From Harpalus rubripes (Eukaryota > Arthropoda > Insecta > Coleoptera > Carabidae), in the NCBI GenBank assembly GCA_963082715.1, contig OY720461.1:44264394-44328393 (forward strand): a DNA stretch of 64,000 nucleotides, read 5' to 3'. The notes beneath the pieces were generated by a model. That model was not told the DNA's origin. It saw nothing but the letters and a program-made list of their open reading frames with translations, and made no database searches. Positions 1 to 9,902 of the stretch are shown here, piece after piece. A program made the position numbers and the translations under genes. Numbering within the stretch: the stretch's first letter is position 1; the number at the start of each line of letters is the position of its first letter.

Positions 1-1110
1 CATATTTCTTTCGCTTCGACCACATTCATAATCGCATTCATACATGCTCTTCTTCTTTTCCCACTCGAAAACTTTCCCTCTTTTAGCATGTTGTCCATCA
101 CACACATACACACTGGACAGCCACGCAATCGAAAACCCTCAAATTCATCAAGATACATACGCTTTACAAGCCGTTCCTTCTTCATTCTCTTCACATGATC
201 AAACCATCTCAACTGATTCATTTCAACTCTCTTAACAACATTCTTCCTAACCATACATTCTTCATACACCAAATTATTCCTCACGCAATCCCGTCTTACA
301 TATCCACATACACCACTTAAATACCTCATTTCCACGGCAATCATTCTCTTTTTATGCTTTACTGTCCATGCCCAACATTCGCTTCCATACATTAAATCAG
401 GCACTAGCATTCCATTACATATACTTATACAGCCATTACCTTACACCCCGCACTCGCTCTCCTTTGATATCATGCAACCCAAATATATTAAAGTGACTGA
501 TTTTTGGTAGCGAAATACCGCATCCGGACCACAATAATAGTTACGAAACAATCATCCTTCGCCACACATTCCTGTCTAAGCACACTTCCATCGCCTTGGC
601 CACATTCGTAATCGCATTCATACATGCTCTTCTTCTCTTCACACTCGGAAACTTTCTCTTTTAGCATCTTGTCCATCACATCCATCCACTTACACACTGG
701 ACAGCCACGCAATCGAAAACCCTCAACTTTATAAAGATACATACGCTTTACAAGCCTTTCACTCTTCATTTTCTCCACATGATCAAACCATCTCAACTGA
801 CTCATTTCTTAACAACATTCTTCCTAAGTATACATTCTGCACACACCAAATTATTCCTCACGCGATCCCGTCTTACATATCCACATACACCACGTAAATA
901 CCTCATTTCCACGGCAGTCACTCTCTTTTTATGCTTTTCCGTCCATGCCCAACATTCGCTTTCATACATTAAATCAGGCACTAGCACTCTTTTATACACA
1001 CTTATGCACCCATTACCTTACACTCCGCACTCACTCTCCTTTCAATTTCTCGATCAATTCGACTTTCCCTTGATATCATGCAATCCAAATATACACTCAT
1101 TCACGTGATT
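1..1110 (-). pseudogene. RTE/BovB-like non-LTR retrotransposon, reverse transcriptase C-terminal remnant, duplicated in tandem
   Basis: Minus-strand fragments read as the region downstream of the polymerase domain of an RTE-like element: LMYESECWAW, VEMRYLRGVCGYVRRDR and LRWFDHVEKMKSERLVKR, the usual 'RWFGHVERM' block of these proteins. The segment 1-480 repeats at about 588-1110 (same order, about 585 bp apart), so the 3' end was duplicated after insertion or during reverse transcription. Stops and frame changes break both copies; the catalytic domain is absent. Related pieces lie at 9903-11148 and 21428-22092, also on the minus strand. Family level (RTE) is inferred from motif style only. 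Confidence 0.75.
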
Positions 1111-1292
1111 TTTGGTCAAAAACAACACCGTCGTTATGCCGCAGCCACCGTATTCAACAGACATGGTCCACTGTGACATTTTTCTCTTCCCGAAACTGAA
1201 GAGGCAGGACATTAAAAGGACAATCTTTGTAATCATAGAGAATAGAGGATAAAAGCAAAATCGCGGAAGGAGCTGAAGGCTATATTACAAAG

Positions 1293-1361
1293 TACCTTCA
1301 AGAGTGTTTCGCAAATTGGAAACAACGTTGGCGTAAGTGCATTAAACCTCATAGAATGATT
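1293..1361 (+). pseudogene. mariner-like transposase C-terminal remnant
   Basis: One plus-strand frame reads YLQECFANWKQRWRKCI, which resembles the last ~25 residues of mariner transposases (FQxCFxxWKxRWxxCI). No DDD/DDE core is seen upstream, where the non-LTR fragment ends instead, so this is a stub. The assignment rests on one short motif. Confidence 0.45.
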
Positions 1362-2322
1362 TTTTTTTTAATTGTACAAACATTTCATAAATAAAAGCCT
1401 TGAAACGTCTGCCTGAATATTGAGATCATATTTCTTTATTTATTTTGTTCTGTTCTCTTGTTCTCGGGTCAAATTATTTGGCAATTTGTCATGTTATTCC
1501 GGTAATTTCATAGCTGTACAAGAAAATTAATATGTCCCGTCGGTTGAATGAACAAACCAAAGTTAAGATAATTTGTTAAGCACGAATACAAGCTGTAGAA
1601 GATATAGATCTTGTGTGTAGCGTCAGAACTTGAACCGGGGCCATATAACAAATGTCGCTGGTGGAAATGATTCATCTCCTACGTTACTTTCCCAAGTCTC
1701 ACGCAAATTTTCATTAATTACAAGAAATACGGAATTACGGAGATAAACTAACGTCTAGGGATACGGATACGTACGGTACCGTTGCGCAACTGTTACAAAT
1801 CATTCGGTTGAGGTTGGGGTTCGTTTTTGTGAGAAATTTGCAGCATTAATTGGCCAGGCACTACAATATTAATTCATACACAAATAAATAAACTATGCAA
1901 CTTCCAAAAGACAATCTCTTATATTTGTACGTGTATGATTACTTAATCAATAACGCAATAACGTCCACAGAAAATAATAGATACACGACAGTACCTACTT
2001 AAGAAAGTTGAAAATATCGTGCACTAGAACCTTCAAGATGTTTTGTTTAAAACTGCAAGATTCTAATTATGTTCTTTCCAAATTTTTGTATATCAGCAAT
2101 ACTTTTTTTTTATTTGCCTTAAAAAAAGGAAGTTTCTAGGCCCTGGTAGTTATTTTGATATTATTCAAAACCATAATCGATTCAATTATTAAATATCCAA
2201 GAAAGATTTTGTCTAGTAAGTTGCTCTACCAGTTACGTACCTATGTTGGTAAAACATCTTACTAAACAAGTTCCTGTGGAGTTCATGAATTTTTCAAAAA
2301 AATCTTTCTTCGGTATCTTATA
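1362..2322. other. AT-rich stretch without recognised feature
   Basis: No open frame with recognisable similarity and no repeat shared with the rest of the window was seen here. Confidence 0.5.
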
Positions 2323-3139
2323 CGGGTGTCCCACAACTCGCGCCCCAGACGAAACTGACACTTGCCGATGACAATAGGTTGCCAACAAATAGAAGAAAAT
2401 AATTTGCGGCTGCTTGCATAACGGAGTTACAATACTTTTTAATCCACCAATCCCGGAAGGATATCTTGAGGTGTGATGATATTATTACAAAATAAAACTG
2501 GTTGCTAGGTTTTAAAAATACTACTAGTGAGTTACAAAATTTGTTTGACTTACTGTAATTTTGACACTTTAGAGTTGACTTTTCACTGTCAGGTTAACGA
2601 AGGTGTCATCCGAGATCATCATTTATATCGTTCTCAACTGTACGAGCGATTCTGGGAGCACCACCAGTTTCTTTTCGATCTAGCATAACTTGACCGGTCT
2701 CATGCGTCCTTGCGATGGCTCTCAATATCACTTTATGATCCACAAGATTTCTATCCGGAAAACGTTCCGAATAGACTCGTGCTGCCTCTCTGTCGTCACG
2801 TCCACATTCTCCGAACATAATAATCATTTCTAAGTAATCAGCGGCTGAATACATATTAAGAATTTGCCTTTTTTATTCACCTTGTCAAATTTAATTTGAC
2901 ACTGACATTTTTCGAAAACTACAGTCGCCCACACATTTTAAAGAAGATTTGATTTGTATAAAACCCTAAGTAAAATTACGGCAAACATACTTTGAAGGTG
3001 TAGGTCTCTGATTGGTCAATTTTAAGACGTCTTTTCTCGAATATCTTTTAAGCTAGATTTTTTTTCTTCGAAATTACACATCCGAGTGGAGTCCCGTGTT
3101 TCCTCATTCGCACTGGGGCACGAGTTGTAAGACAGCCTG
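2323..3139 (-). mobile_element. TIR element carrying a DUF4817-type HTH ORF (copy 1)
   Basis: The ends are inverted (left CGGGTGTCCCACAACTCG, right CGAGTTGTAAGACAGCCTG) and a TA lies on each side, as for Tc1/mariner-superfamily insertions. The interior is the reverse complement of the element at 4336-5173 over nearly its full length (817 versus 838 bp). The only coding content is a short HTH ORF, far too small for a full transposase, so this is a non-autonomous derivative. Confidence 0.75.
2606..2854 (-). CDS. DUF4817-like helix-turn-helix ORF within TIR element
   Basis: An 82-residue ORF starting MYSAADYLEMIIMFGECG, with EAARVYSERFPDR and ARTHETGQV. The pattern (Y-S/T-x-x-E-x-x-D-M ... A-x-x-Y-x-x-R-F-P-x-R ... 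ETGxV) matches the transposon-associated DUF4817 domain, related to the N-terminal HTH of mariner-type transposases. The frame stays open through the following RKETGGAPR linker, which in longer relatives leads into the rest of the transposase; here it stops about 25 residues later. No DDE domain follows. It lies centrally in the TIR element. Whether it is expressed, for example as a DNA-binding repressor, cannot be told. The copy at 4620-4871 agrees over the first ~57 residues with about five substitutions. Confidence 0.65.
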   Translation of the reverse strand: MYSAADYLEMIIMFGECGRDDREAARVYSERFPDRNLVDHKVILRAIARTHETGQVMLDRKETGGAPRIARTVENDINDDLG

Positions 3140-3248
3140 TATAAGGTTAAATTTCTGTTGTGCTCCTGTATTTTCATTTCAGATTTAATCGTCGGTTATT
3201 GCAAGAACTATGTATAATTTTTACAACTTACGTTATAATATTGGTAAA

Positions 3249-3440
3249 ATAAATAAATAAATATATACATATTACCCATTGCTGGGTGTGCCATTCTTCT
3301 TTGTTATCAAATATCGGTAATGATGATGACATATTTGTACCGTGCGGGCGTTTACCAGGTGTCACCTCACGGGCACTCATTGCTGGCGTAGAGAGTGCAC
3401 CACCTGGGTCAATTTTGTGCCATTTTAAATTCGATGGTAT
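3249..3440 (-). repeat. tRNA-derived SINE, 5'-truncated copy
   Basis: Reverse complement of the body and tail of the SINE at 16610-16850. Shared blocks are TTACCCATTGCTGGGTGTG, the GTAATGATGATGACA block, CACCTCACGGGCACTC and a TAAA-rich tail. The tRNA-like head is missing. Confidence 0.7.
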
Positions 3441-4335
3441 GTTTATATTGACTGACGTTAACAGACTGTATAACCGAAGACGAAACTCTCACTGGCAATT
3501 CTAAGAATATCGTAGTTTTGAAAGAAAACAAGACTTTCCTTCGAAAAATCCGTCCTAATTTTCCCTTCCCAAGTGTTACGTCCACGAAAATAGCCTAACA
3601 ATAGCATCTCTAGCAATTGTCTCTGGTATCGGTTCGTATCGCATCACTCTATCACTGGAACTTTTGTTTTTTTCTTTGTTTCCGGCAAAGTTGAATCGTC
3701 TGCGGAATATTGCGGCCGTACATCAAACGATGAGAAAATATTTCCCAAAGGGGGGCTTAAAACAACATAAAGCACCGCACAGATGGACTTTGCTCGTAAC
3801 TGGAACTGTGTCAATAAAACTAGCCAAGATTTCGAAGCTCAACATCTAATAATTAAAGTTATCTGATTCTATTCATAGAAAGATAACAAACTGGAGAAAC
3901 AGCGACAAAATAAATATATAATAAATTTGTTTATGGCCATTTTCAAAAAATTAAAATTCGTTTCATTTCAAAACAATATTTAGCAGTGGAAATTGCTAAT
4001 ATTTCTAGTCACATAAATGGACCTATTTCAACACTTATAATAGTATTTTATGTACCAAGGGCGTTACGATAATGATAATTCCAGGAGGGCGACGAGGATC
4101 TAGCCCGAGAGCCTCTGGCCCGAGGGATAGATGTCGTTCGATATGCATTATCATCTAGTAACGCTCGTGGTGCATTCAAGATTTTATGTCTCACTAGAAT
4201 TATGTGAAATAGGTTTTCATTTATAATAATTTTGATTACAATACTGCTGAAGCTTTGGCGTTGCTAAGGATGTTGTTTAATTGTTTTGTTTATTATCAAA
4301 ATTTATTTATTTTTAAAACATCAACGTACTAAATA
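3441..4335. other. unassigned stretch
   Basis: No recognisable gene. An imperfect GC-rich inverted repeat sits at about 4056-4166 (CCAAGGGCGTTACGATAATG against ATTATCATCTAGTAACGCTC) and may be a decayed MITE. Confidence 0.4.
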
Positions 4336-5170
4336 CAGGGTGTCTCACAACTCGCGCCCCAGAGCGAATGAGAAAACACGGGACTGCACTCGGATGTGTA
4401 ATTTCGAAGAAAAAAATCTAGCTTAAAAGATATTCGAGAAAAGACGTCTTAAAATTGACCAAACAGAGACCTACACCTATAACGTGTGTCGGAATTTTAC
4501 GTTACTATGGTTTTATACAAATCAAATCTTCTTTAAAATGTGTGGGCGACTGTAATTCTCGAAATATGTCAGTGTCAAATTAAATTTGACAAGGTGAGTA
4601 AAAAAGCCAAATTCTTACCATGTATTCAGCCGCTGATTACTTAGAAATGATTATAATTTTCGGAGAATGTGGACGTAACGTCAGAGAGGCAGCACGAATC
4701 TATTCGGAACGTTTTCCGGGTAGAAATCTTGTGGATCATAAAGTGATATTGAGAGCCATCGCAAGGACGCATGAGACCGGTCAAGTTATGCCAGATCAAA
4801 TGACAATAATATTTTCGTTTAACACATTTTACACAGCTGCTACAACACGTTGCTCTGTACGATATAAATGATGATCTCGGATGACACCTCCGCTAACCTA
4901 AATTTGTTGACAGTGAAAAGTCAACTCTAAAGTGTCAAAATTACAGTAAGTCAAACAAATTTTGTAACTCACTAGTAGTATTTTTAAAACCTAGCAACCA
5001 GTTTTATTTTGTAATAATATCATCACACCTCAAGATATCCTTCCGGGATTGGTGGATTAAAAAGTCTTGTAACTCCGTTATACAAGCAGCCGCAAATTAT
5101 TTTCTTCTATTTGTTGGCAACTTATTGTGCCAAGTGTAAGTTTCGTCTGGGGCGCGAGTTGTGAGACACG

Positions 5171-5173
<3 letters not shown>
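4336..5173 (+). mobile_element. TIR element carrying a DUF4817-type HTH ORF (copy 2)
   Basis: Left end CAGGGTGTCTCACAACTCG and right end CGAGTTGTGAGACACGCTG form a near-perfect TIR, with TA on both sides. Opposite orientation to copy 1 and about 1.2 kb from it. The TA on the right opens directly into a long (TA)n tract. Confidence 0.8.
4620..4871 (+). CDS. DUF4817-like helix-turn-helix ORF (copy 2)
   Basis: An 83-residue ORF whose first ~57 residues match copy 1 (MYSAADYLEMIIIFGECGRN ... ARTHETGQV). The last ~25 residues are unrelated because a short sequence replacement follows MPDQ, so only the HTH part is shared. It lies in the middle of a TIR element with no transposase core. Persistence of the HTH frame in both copies could reflect recent spread from one master or retention of DNA binding; two copies cannot decide between these. 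Confidence 0.6.
   Translation: MYSAADYLEMIIIFGECGRNVREAARIYSERFPGRNLVDHKVILRAIARTHETGQVMPDQMTIIFSFNTFYTAATTRCSVRYK

Positions 5174-5252
<79 letters not shown>
5174..5252. repeat. (TA)n microsatellite
   Basis: About 39 uninterrupted TA units directly abut the right end of the preceding TIR element. Confidence 0.98.
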
Positions 5253-5255
<3 letters not shown>

Positions 5256-5902
5256 GTAATTGTCGACTAATTTAATTAGATTCCGCGTTGGTAAAATTAA
5301 CTGCTCTTTCTCTTTTTCTATTATTTAAGGCGAAAATATAACCAAACTTATAGCTTATAAAATATTAAAAGAGTAATTTAACATGATCTCACGCAGAAAA
5401 AATCCTGGCGAACCTTTTTATTAAAAATTAACGTTGGTTAATTGCAATTGAAGTCCTGTGAAATTTTAATCAGGCTGGAAAAATGATTACAAACTCATAA
5501 ATACCAAAATGAGATTAGTTGATTATCGCGAGTTTTTAACCACTTTTAAATTGTTTGGTTGGCACCTTTCAACTTTTAAATTGCATCACAGTGGTCAGAG
5601 CTGAGAGCTGATGAATTATAAGTGTTCGGGCGGGTTGAGAAAGAAATTAATGAAGTCGCGGTTCCGTAATGAGCTGCATGGAAATGTTCAAAGACGAGGT
5701 TTTTATCGAATCATGCAAATGATGGCGGGACTCCAGGGCTCCGGGCTTGGAGAGCCGCCAGAGTGCCGGAGTCAAATGCCCAGACTTCAGCCCGATTGTC
5801 CTTCAGTCTTCCCTATTCGCTAACGATGCGGAGAGGCTTCGTTCGCGAGAAATTAGTAGGGGAGATTCTTGTTTATGTAATAAATACATATATTAAATCA
5901 GA
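5253..5902. other. unassigned stretch with a GC-richer island
   Basis: Mostly AT-rich. About 5600-5850 is notably GC-richer, with short overlapping open frames (70 and 60 codons) but no recognisable motif. It could be conserved non-coding DNA, an exon of an unseen gene or an old repeat. Confidence 0.4.
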
Positions 5903-5944
5903 AAATATGATGTGGCCAGCACAATATCTTCCGTCAGTTGTATG

Positions 5945-6281
5945 AGGCATTTACGAAAATTCTACCGGTGAACTGTTACCCGTAAACGGCTGTTTATCAG
6001 GTTATAGCTACCGGAATCGATATTTTAAGAAAGCAAATAGTAAACAGGGTAGATCTATGACCTATAAAAAAAATTGAAAATTTGAAACAGGTTAGAAATT
6101 TGATAACTTTTAACGCGCGCGGTTTGCTTTGCATCACTACCTTTTTTTTGAGATTAGATTCTTCATGAATCCGGTAGATGAATCTGGTAGATATTGTACA
6201 AACACGGTAACTTTTCACAATTCGTGTTTTCGACCACAGTCAGTAGATGCGGTATCTACCGGTAGAATTTTCGTAAATGCC
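5945..6281. mobile_element. nested 337-bp MITE with near-perfect 25-bp TIRs
   Basis: Left end starts AGGCATTTACGAAAATTCTA and the right end is its exact reverse complement over 25 bases. TATG flanks both sides, suggesting a 4-bp target duplication. Comparison with the uninterrupted family B copies at 32 and 46 kb shows the inserted segment. No coding sequence. Superfamily not assigned. Confidence 0.8.
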
Positions 6282-6670
6282 TATGTATTTTCTATAAAAT
6301 CCATACAGAAAGTTCCTTGCAAAAGATTCTAAATTTCTTGTATGTACATTATTTTTCGATTGTATGTATTTTATACAAATTCCATACAGAAAGTTTCGAG
6401 CAAAAATATCCTACATTTCGAGTAAAATTATAACATAAATATACTACGAATATGTCAATTGACACTGACATCTTTCAATTTCAATCAGAATTTTCTTAAT
6501 ATAGTAGCTGTTTCTAGCATAGCTAACTAATTTATGAAATTTAATTTCTTTACAATTTTATAATTCTATATCCATTTAATATGAAGTACAAAATGCAGTC
6601 AAATCATATAGAGAATACAATGTTCTTTAATATTTATAATAACATTAAATGTGTAAAAATTATATTTAAC

Positions 6671-6872
6671 GAGAAATATTCGTTTTCCGGGAGTGGACTG
6701 TGTCATATTTTGAGTCAGACATCAACGTTTCGCCCGCATCATGCTCCTGAAGATGCCCCATACGACTGCGGGCGAAACGTTGAGCTCTGACTCAAAATAT
6801 GACACAGTCCATTCCCGGAAAACGAATATTTCTCATGACTCAGACTGTGGAAGCCTACGCAATTATTTCAAA
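6671..6872 (+). mobile_element. Penelope-like short palindromic insertion with hammerhead-like core
   Basis: Flanked by a 10-bp direct repeat TATATTTAAC (6661-6670 and 6873-6882) that interrupts a family B element. The interior is an inverted repeat: CGTTTTCCGGGAGTGGACTG, GAGTCAGA and CAACGTTTCGCCCGCA pair with their complements on the right. The tail is GACTCAGACTGTGGAAGCC. The same arms bound the GIY-YIG-bearing copy at 51921-52940, tying it to the Penelope-like family. Confidence 0.75.
6747..6781 (+). ncRNA. hammerhead-ribozyme-like core (candidate)
   Basis: CTGAAGA, then UGCCC...GGGC as stem II, then GAAAC: the CUGANGA-stem II-GAAA order of a hammerhead. Flanking GCTC and GAGC could form stem I. 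One extra base sits between CUGANGA and stem II, and stem III would be minimal, so activity is uncertain. Penelope-like elements are known to carry hammerhead motifs. Confidence 0.35.
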
Positions 6873-7195
6873 TATATTTAACATCGTTTTCTCAAGAAAA
6901 ACTGTTAAAATCTTCAAATGAGGGTACTTCCGGTTGACCAATTATAACCAAAATCGAATCTCTTCATATGGATGCAACGAAGAGGAATACGAAAGAATTA
7001 TAATTTTTGGAATTGTAGTTTTAGAGTTATCGTAGACGAAAATTTTGTTACACACACACACACATATATATACACACACATACAGACATTATCGTAAAAA
7101 TAGTAATATCGTATTCTAGGGACCTTAAAACGTACTTATTCATTGAAAACTCATCACCGAATTTTTTGACCAAAGGTGACGGAAGGTAAAAAAAT

Positions 7196-7924
7196 ATATA
7201 TACATTAAAATGCATCAAAACATAGAAATAAAAAATTGGAAATGTATGTTGGTGTATTTATCAAAAAAATTCCCTTTTTAAACCCTCGCACGAAATAAAT
7301 ATAAACTGTGAAAATTCCTCATAAAACAAATCCCAGCAATCTAATCTAAATCTCCATCAAAGAGCAAATTAAACATACAACATAATTCCAGTAACCGCCA
7401 TTACGAAGTTATTAATCAGTGTACAATCATCACCTAAATCTCCATTACTTCATTTTTACTCCACACACTATTAAGCAAATAGCGTGTCGAGTTTTCATCC
7501 GAAACCATCTCATTACATCAACCGTAACGTAGCCAACCATCAACCACTGCGACAACCACGTGAACGACATAATTCCTTGTTTAATCTTTCATCTGATACT
7601 GTGGCACGCAACCGGAAAGAAATGACGGCGTGCAAACATTGTTAAGTTACGGTACACAAAGAATATCAGATGATGATGTAGGATTGTTCTCGTACAGTAG
7701 ACTCAATTCAAGTAATTATACTTTATTGTGAGGAGAAGAATGTTTGTTTAAATCTTTTATATTTTCTGTGTTCCTCGTATAACTTCTCTGGAGATTGTAG
7801 TTTACTGATATGCTTGTTTGAGTTATTATAATACCGGAAGTTCCATAATTACAATTTTCACACAATTCAATAATAAATATGTGTATCTGCAATAATAACC
7901 GAGAGAAAGGGTGTATTAATTTTT
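7196..7924. other. unassigned AT-rich stretch
   Basis: No gene or shared repeat recognised. Confidence 0.4.
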
Positions 7925-8587
7925 TTGTAAAAAATATCGAATATCTCGAAAAAGAAAAGAGATATCGACCTGTGGTTTTAAAATCTTAAATCTACACCCT
8001 TCAAACTACTTAAACACAAATTTTCAGAATTTTTAATTTTTTAAAAATTTCTACCTTTTTTTAAACGACACCACCCTCATACCCAAAAATGGGTGTGTGG
8101 TACACCTTCAACGACCTCACCAATAAATTCCTCGTACCAAAAAACATAAGTATACCAATTTTCATCAAAATATTCCAACGGATACATTTATTATTAAACA
8201 TTCTTTATAATCGTCAAATACTGAAAAAATCGCAAGGGGTACACCTTAGATTTTTTGCGATTTTTGGCCATTTTCAGACTTTTCCTTCTGGAGATTTTAA
8301 TAATTGTTCAAAAATTATGAAAATTGGTATACTTATGTAATTTTGCTCGGAGAATCTAATGGTGATATCGCCAGGGGTGTATAAATGACCATTTTTGGGA
8401 TATAGCCCAAAAATGAGCAATTTTGAGAAAAATTTTAAGAACGAATATCTCGGAAACGAAAAGAGATATTGACCTGTGGTTTTAAAATCTTAAATCTACA
8501 ACCTTCAAACTACTTAAATACAAATTTTCAGAATTTTGAATTTTTTAAAAATTTCGACTTTTTTTAAATCACGCCATCCTCATACCT
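7925..8587 (+). repeat. ~505-bp tandem repeat, about 1.3 units
   Basis: The block AAAGAGATAT...GACCTGTGG with TTTTAAAATCTTAAATCTAC occurs at about 7950 and again at about 8458. The intervening sequence (ATGAAAATTGGTATACTTATG, CCCAAAAATG) matches the inverted double unit at 57640-58770. It runs directly into family A element A1. The ORF across 8089-8340 is within the repeat and is not considered a gene. Confidence 0.75.
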
Positions 8588-9308
8588 AAAAATCTGATGT
8601 GGCCAACACCAAACCTCCCTCTATTTAATTTTTATTAATTTAAATATACATACTTACAATTTAGTTATTGCGGAAACTGTATTAAGATCCATTCCATATA
8701 ACTAGGGTTCTATTTACTATTTTCTTTTTAAAACGTTACTGTTATTAATTTGAAATGATTAGTTCTTTGACAGTGACATTTATCTGTCAGTTACATACAT
8801 TTATGATATGAACTGTGTAACCAAGGAGTTTTGATTGTTTAAAGCCTAGCTCCGAGATTAAATTTATAAATAATTTTATAAATTTATCTATAAAATATAT
8901 AGAAAAAGTATTAATGCATATCCGTAAAAAAATTAATAATCTTTAGTTTTTATAATAACATTAATCTCGAAAAAATAACATTTAAACGTATTTTTCGAAG
9001 AAAAACTATTTTGTGCTTCTAGTAAAGTGCCATTTCCGGTTATCCGATTTACACCACAATCTAATGGGCTCTTTCCATTACAGAAAAAGTTCTAAATACA
9101 AAGTTTCAAAATTTTCTGAATGATAGTATTTGAGTTAGAGTGGAGGATCCACACTATAATACACACAGACACCATCGTGAAAATGTTAAAATTGGATTCT
9201 AGGGAACTTAAAACGTGGTCATTTTGCAAAATCTCGATACTTATGTGATTTTTTACACGATGCCTATACCTCCCTAACCAAGGGTAGCGGGACGTAAAAA
9301 AGAGATTA
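8588..9308 (+). mobile_element. family A dispersed element, copy A1
   Basis: Starts AATCTGATGTGGCCAACACC. Contains GACAGTGACATTTATCTGTC, AGAGTGGAGGATCCACAC with a short CA patch, and AATTGGATTCTAGGGA. Ends with the subterminal hairpin around CCTCCCTAACCAAGGGTAGCGGGA. Collinear with 25855-26560 and 54283-54930. Confidence 0.75.
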
Positions 9309-9902
9309 TAATTTCAAATATAGGTATATTCATTCTTTTTGATCTGGGCCTTCTGTACATTTACATAGAAACGTCTCATTGCAGTATGTAGGATTCAATG
9401 AATAAACAAAGCTTATAGTGATGAATAGCAAAAATGTAAATCGTAGCTGGTGCACATTTCTATAAAATGTTGAAATATATGAGTCGCCGTAAATCAGCAG
9501 TAATGTTGCGCGAGTATTAAAGAAGTGCGGTTGCGGACGCCATGTCGTAAATTACTGCCGGCGCTTCCGGTCAGATGACCCGGAGTCACAGTCCTGGCCC
9601 CGGCCAGGACTCCAGTTTAGTTTGTTTCGGTGCATACAGAGCCCGCGGAATGCAAAACGCGACAGCACGATGGATGGCCCAAAGCAGAATAATAAGCGGT
9701 TCAATCCAAAACTGAAAAGACATTCAATGCTATGCTCTTTGTCATGCTAAATTTAATCACAAGTGGATTACAACATTTTTATACAGGATGTCCCGCGGCT
9801 TGATGGCCATAGCTTTAGAGTGTATTCCTTAGGTCCTTTAAATCGAAAATACATGATATTGTCTGAAATTCAATATTATAGTAGTTATAGTATAATAGTA
9901 TA
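9309..9902. other. unassigned stretch with a GC-rich island
   Basis: About 9490-9700 is much richer in GC and CpG than its surroundings and contains the perfect palindrome GTCCTGGCCCCGGCCAGGAC. No open frame or RNA gene was recognised. At about 9784, TACAGGATGTCCCGCGGC resembles an isolated end of a TIR transposon. Confidence 0.4.

Larger units (their letters stand above)
5903..7195 (+). mobile_element. family B dispersed element, copy B1 (with two nested insertions)
   Basis: Starts GATGTGGCCAGCACAATATC and ends GGTGACGGAAGGTAAAAA. It has the family B interior: repeated TCCATACAGAAAGTT blocks, GACACTGACAT, a (CA)n/(TA)n patch at 7052-7082, and a TTCTAGGGACCTTAAAACGT block. Same order as in 32140-33115 and 46258-47328. 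A TIR MITE (5945-6281) and a Penelope-like palindrome (6671-6872) interrupt it. Confidence 0.75.
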
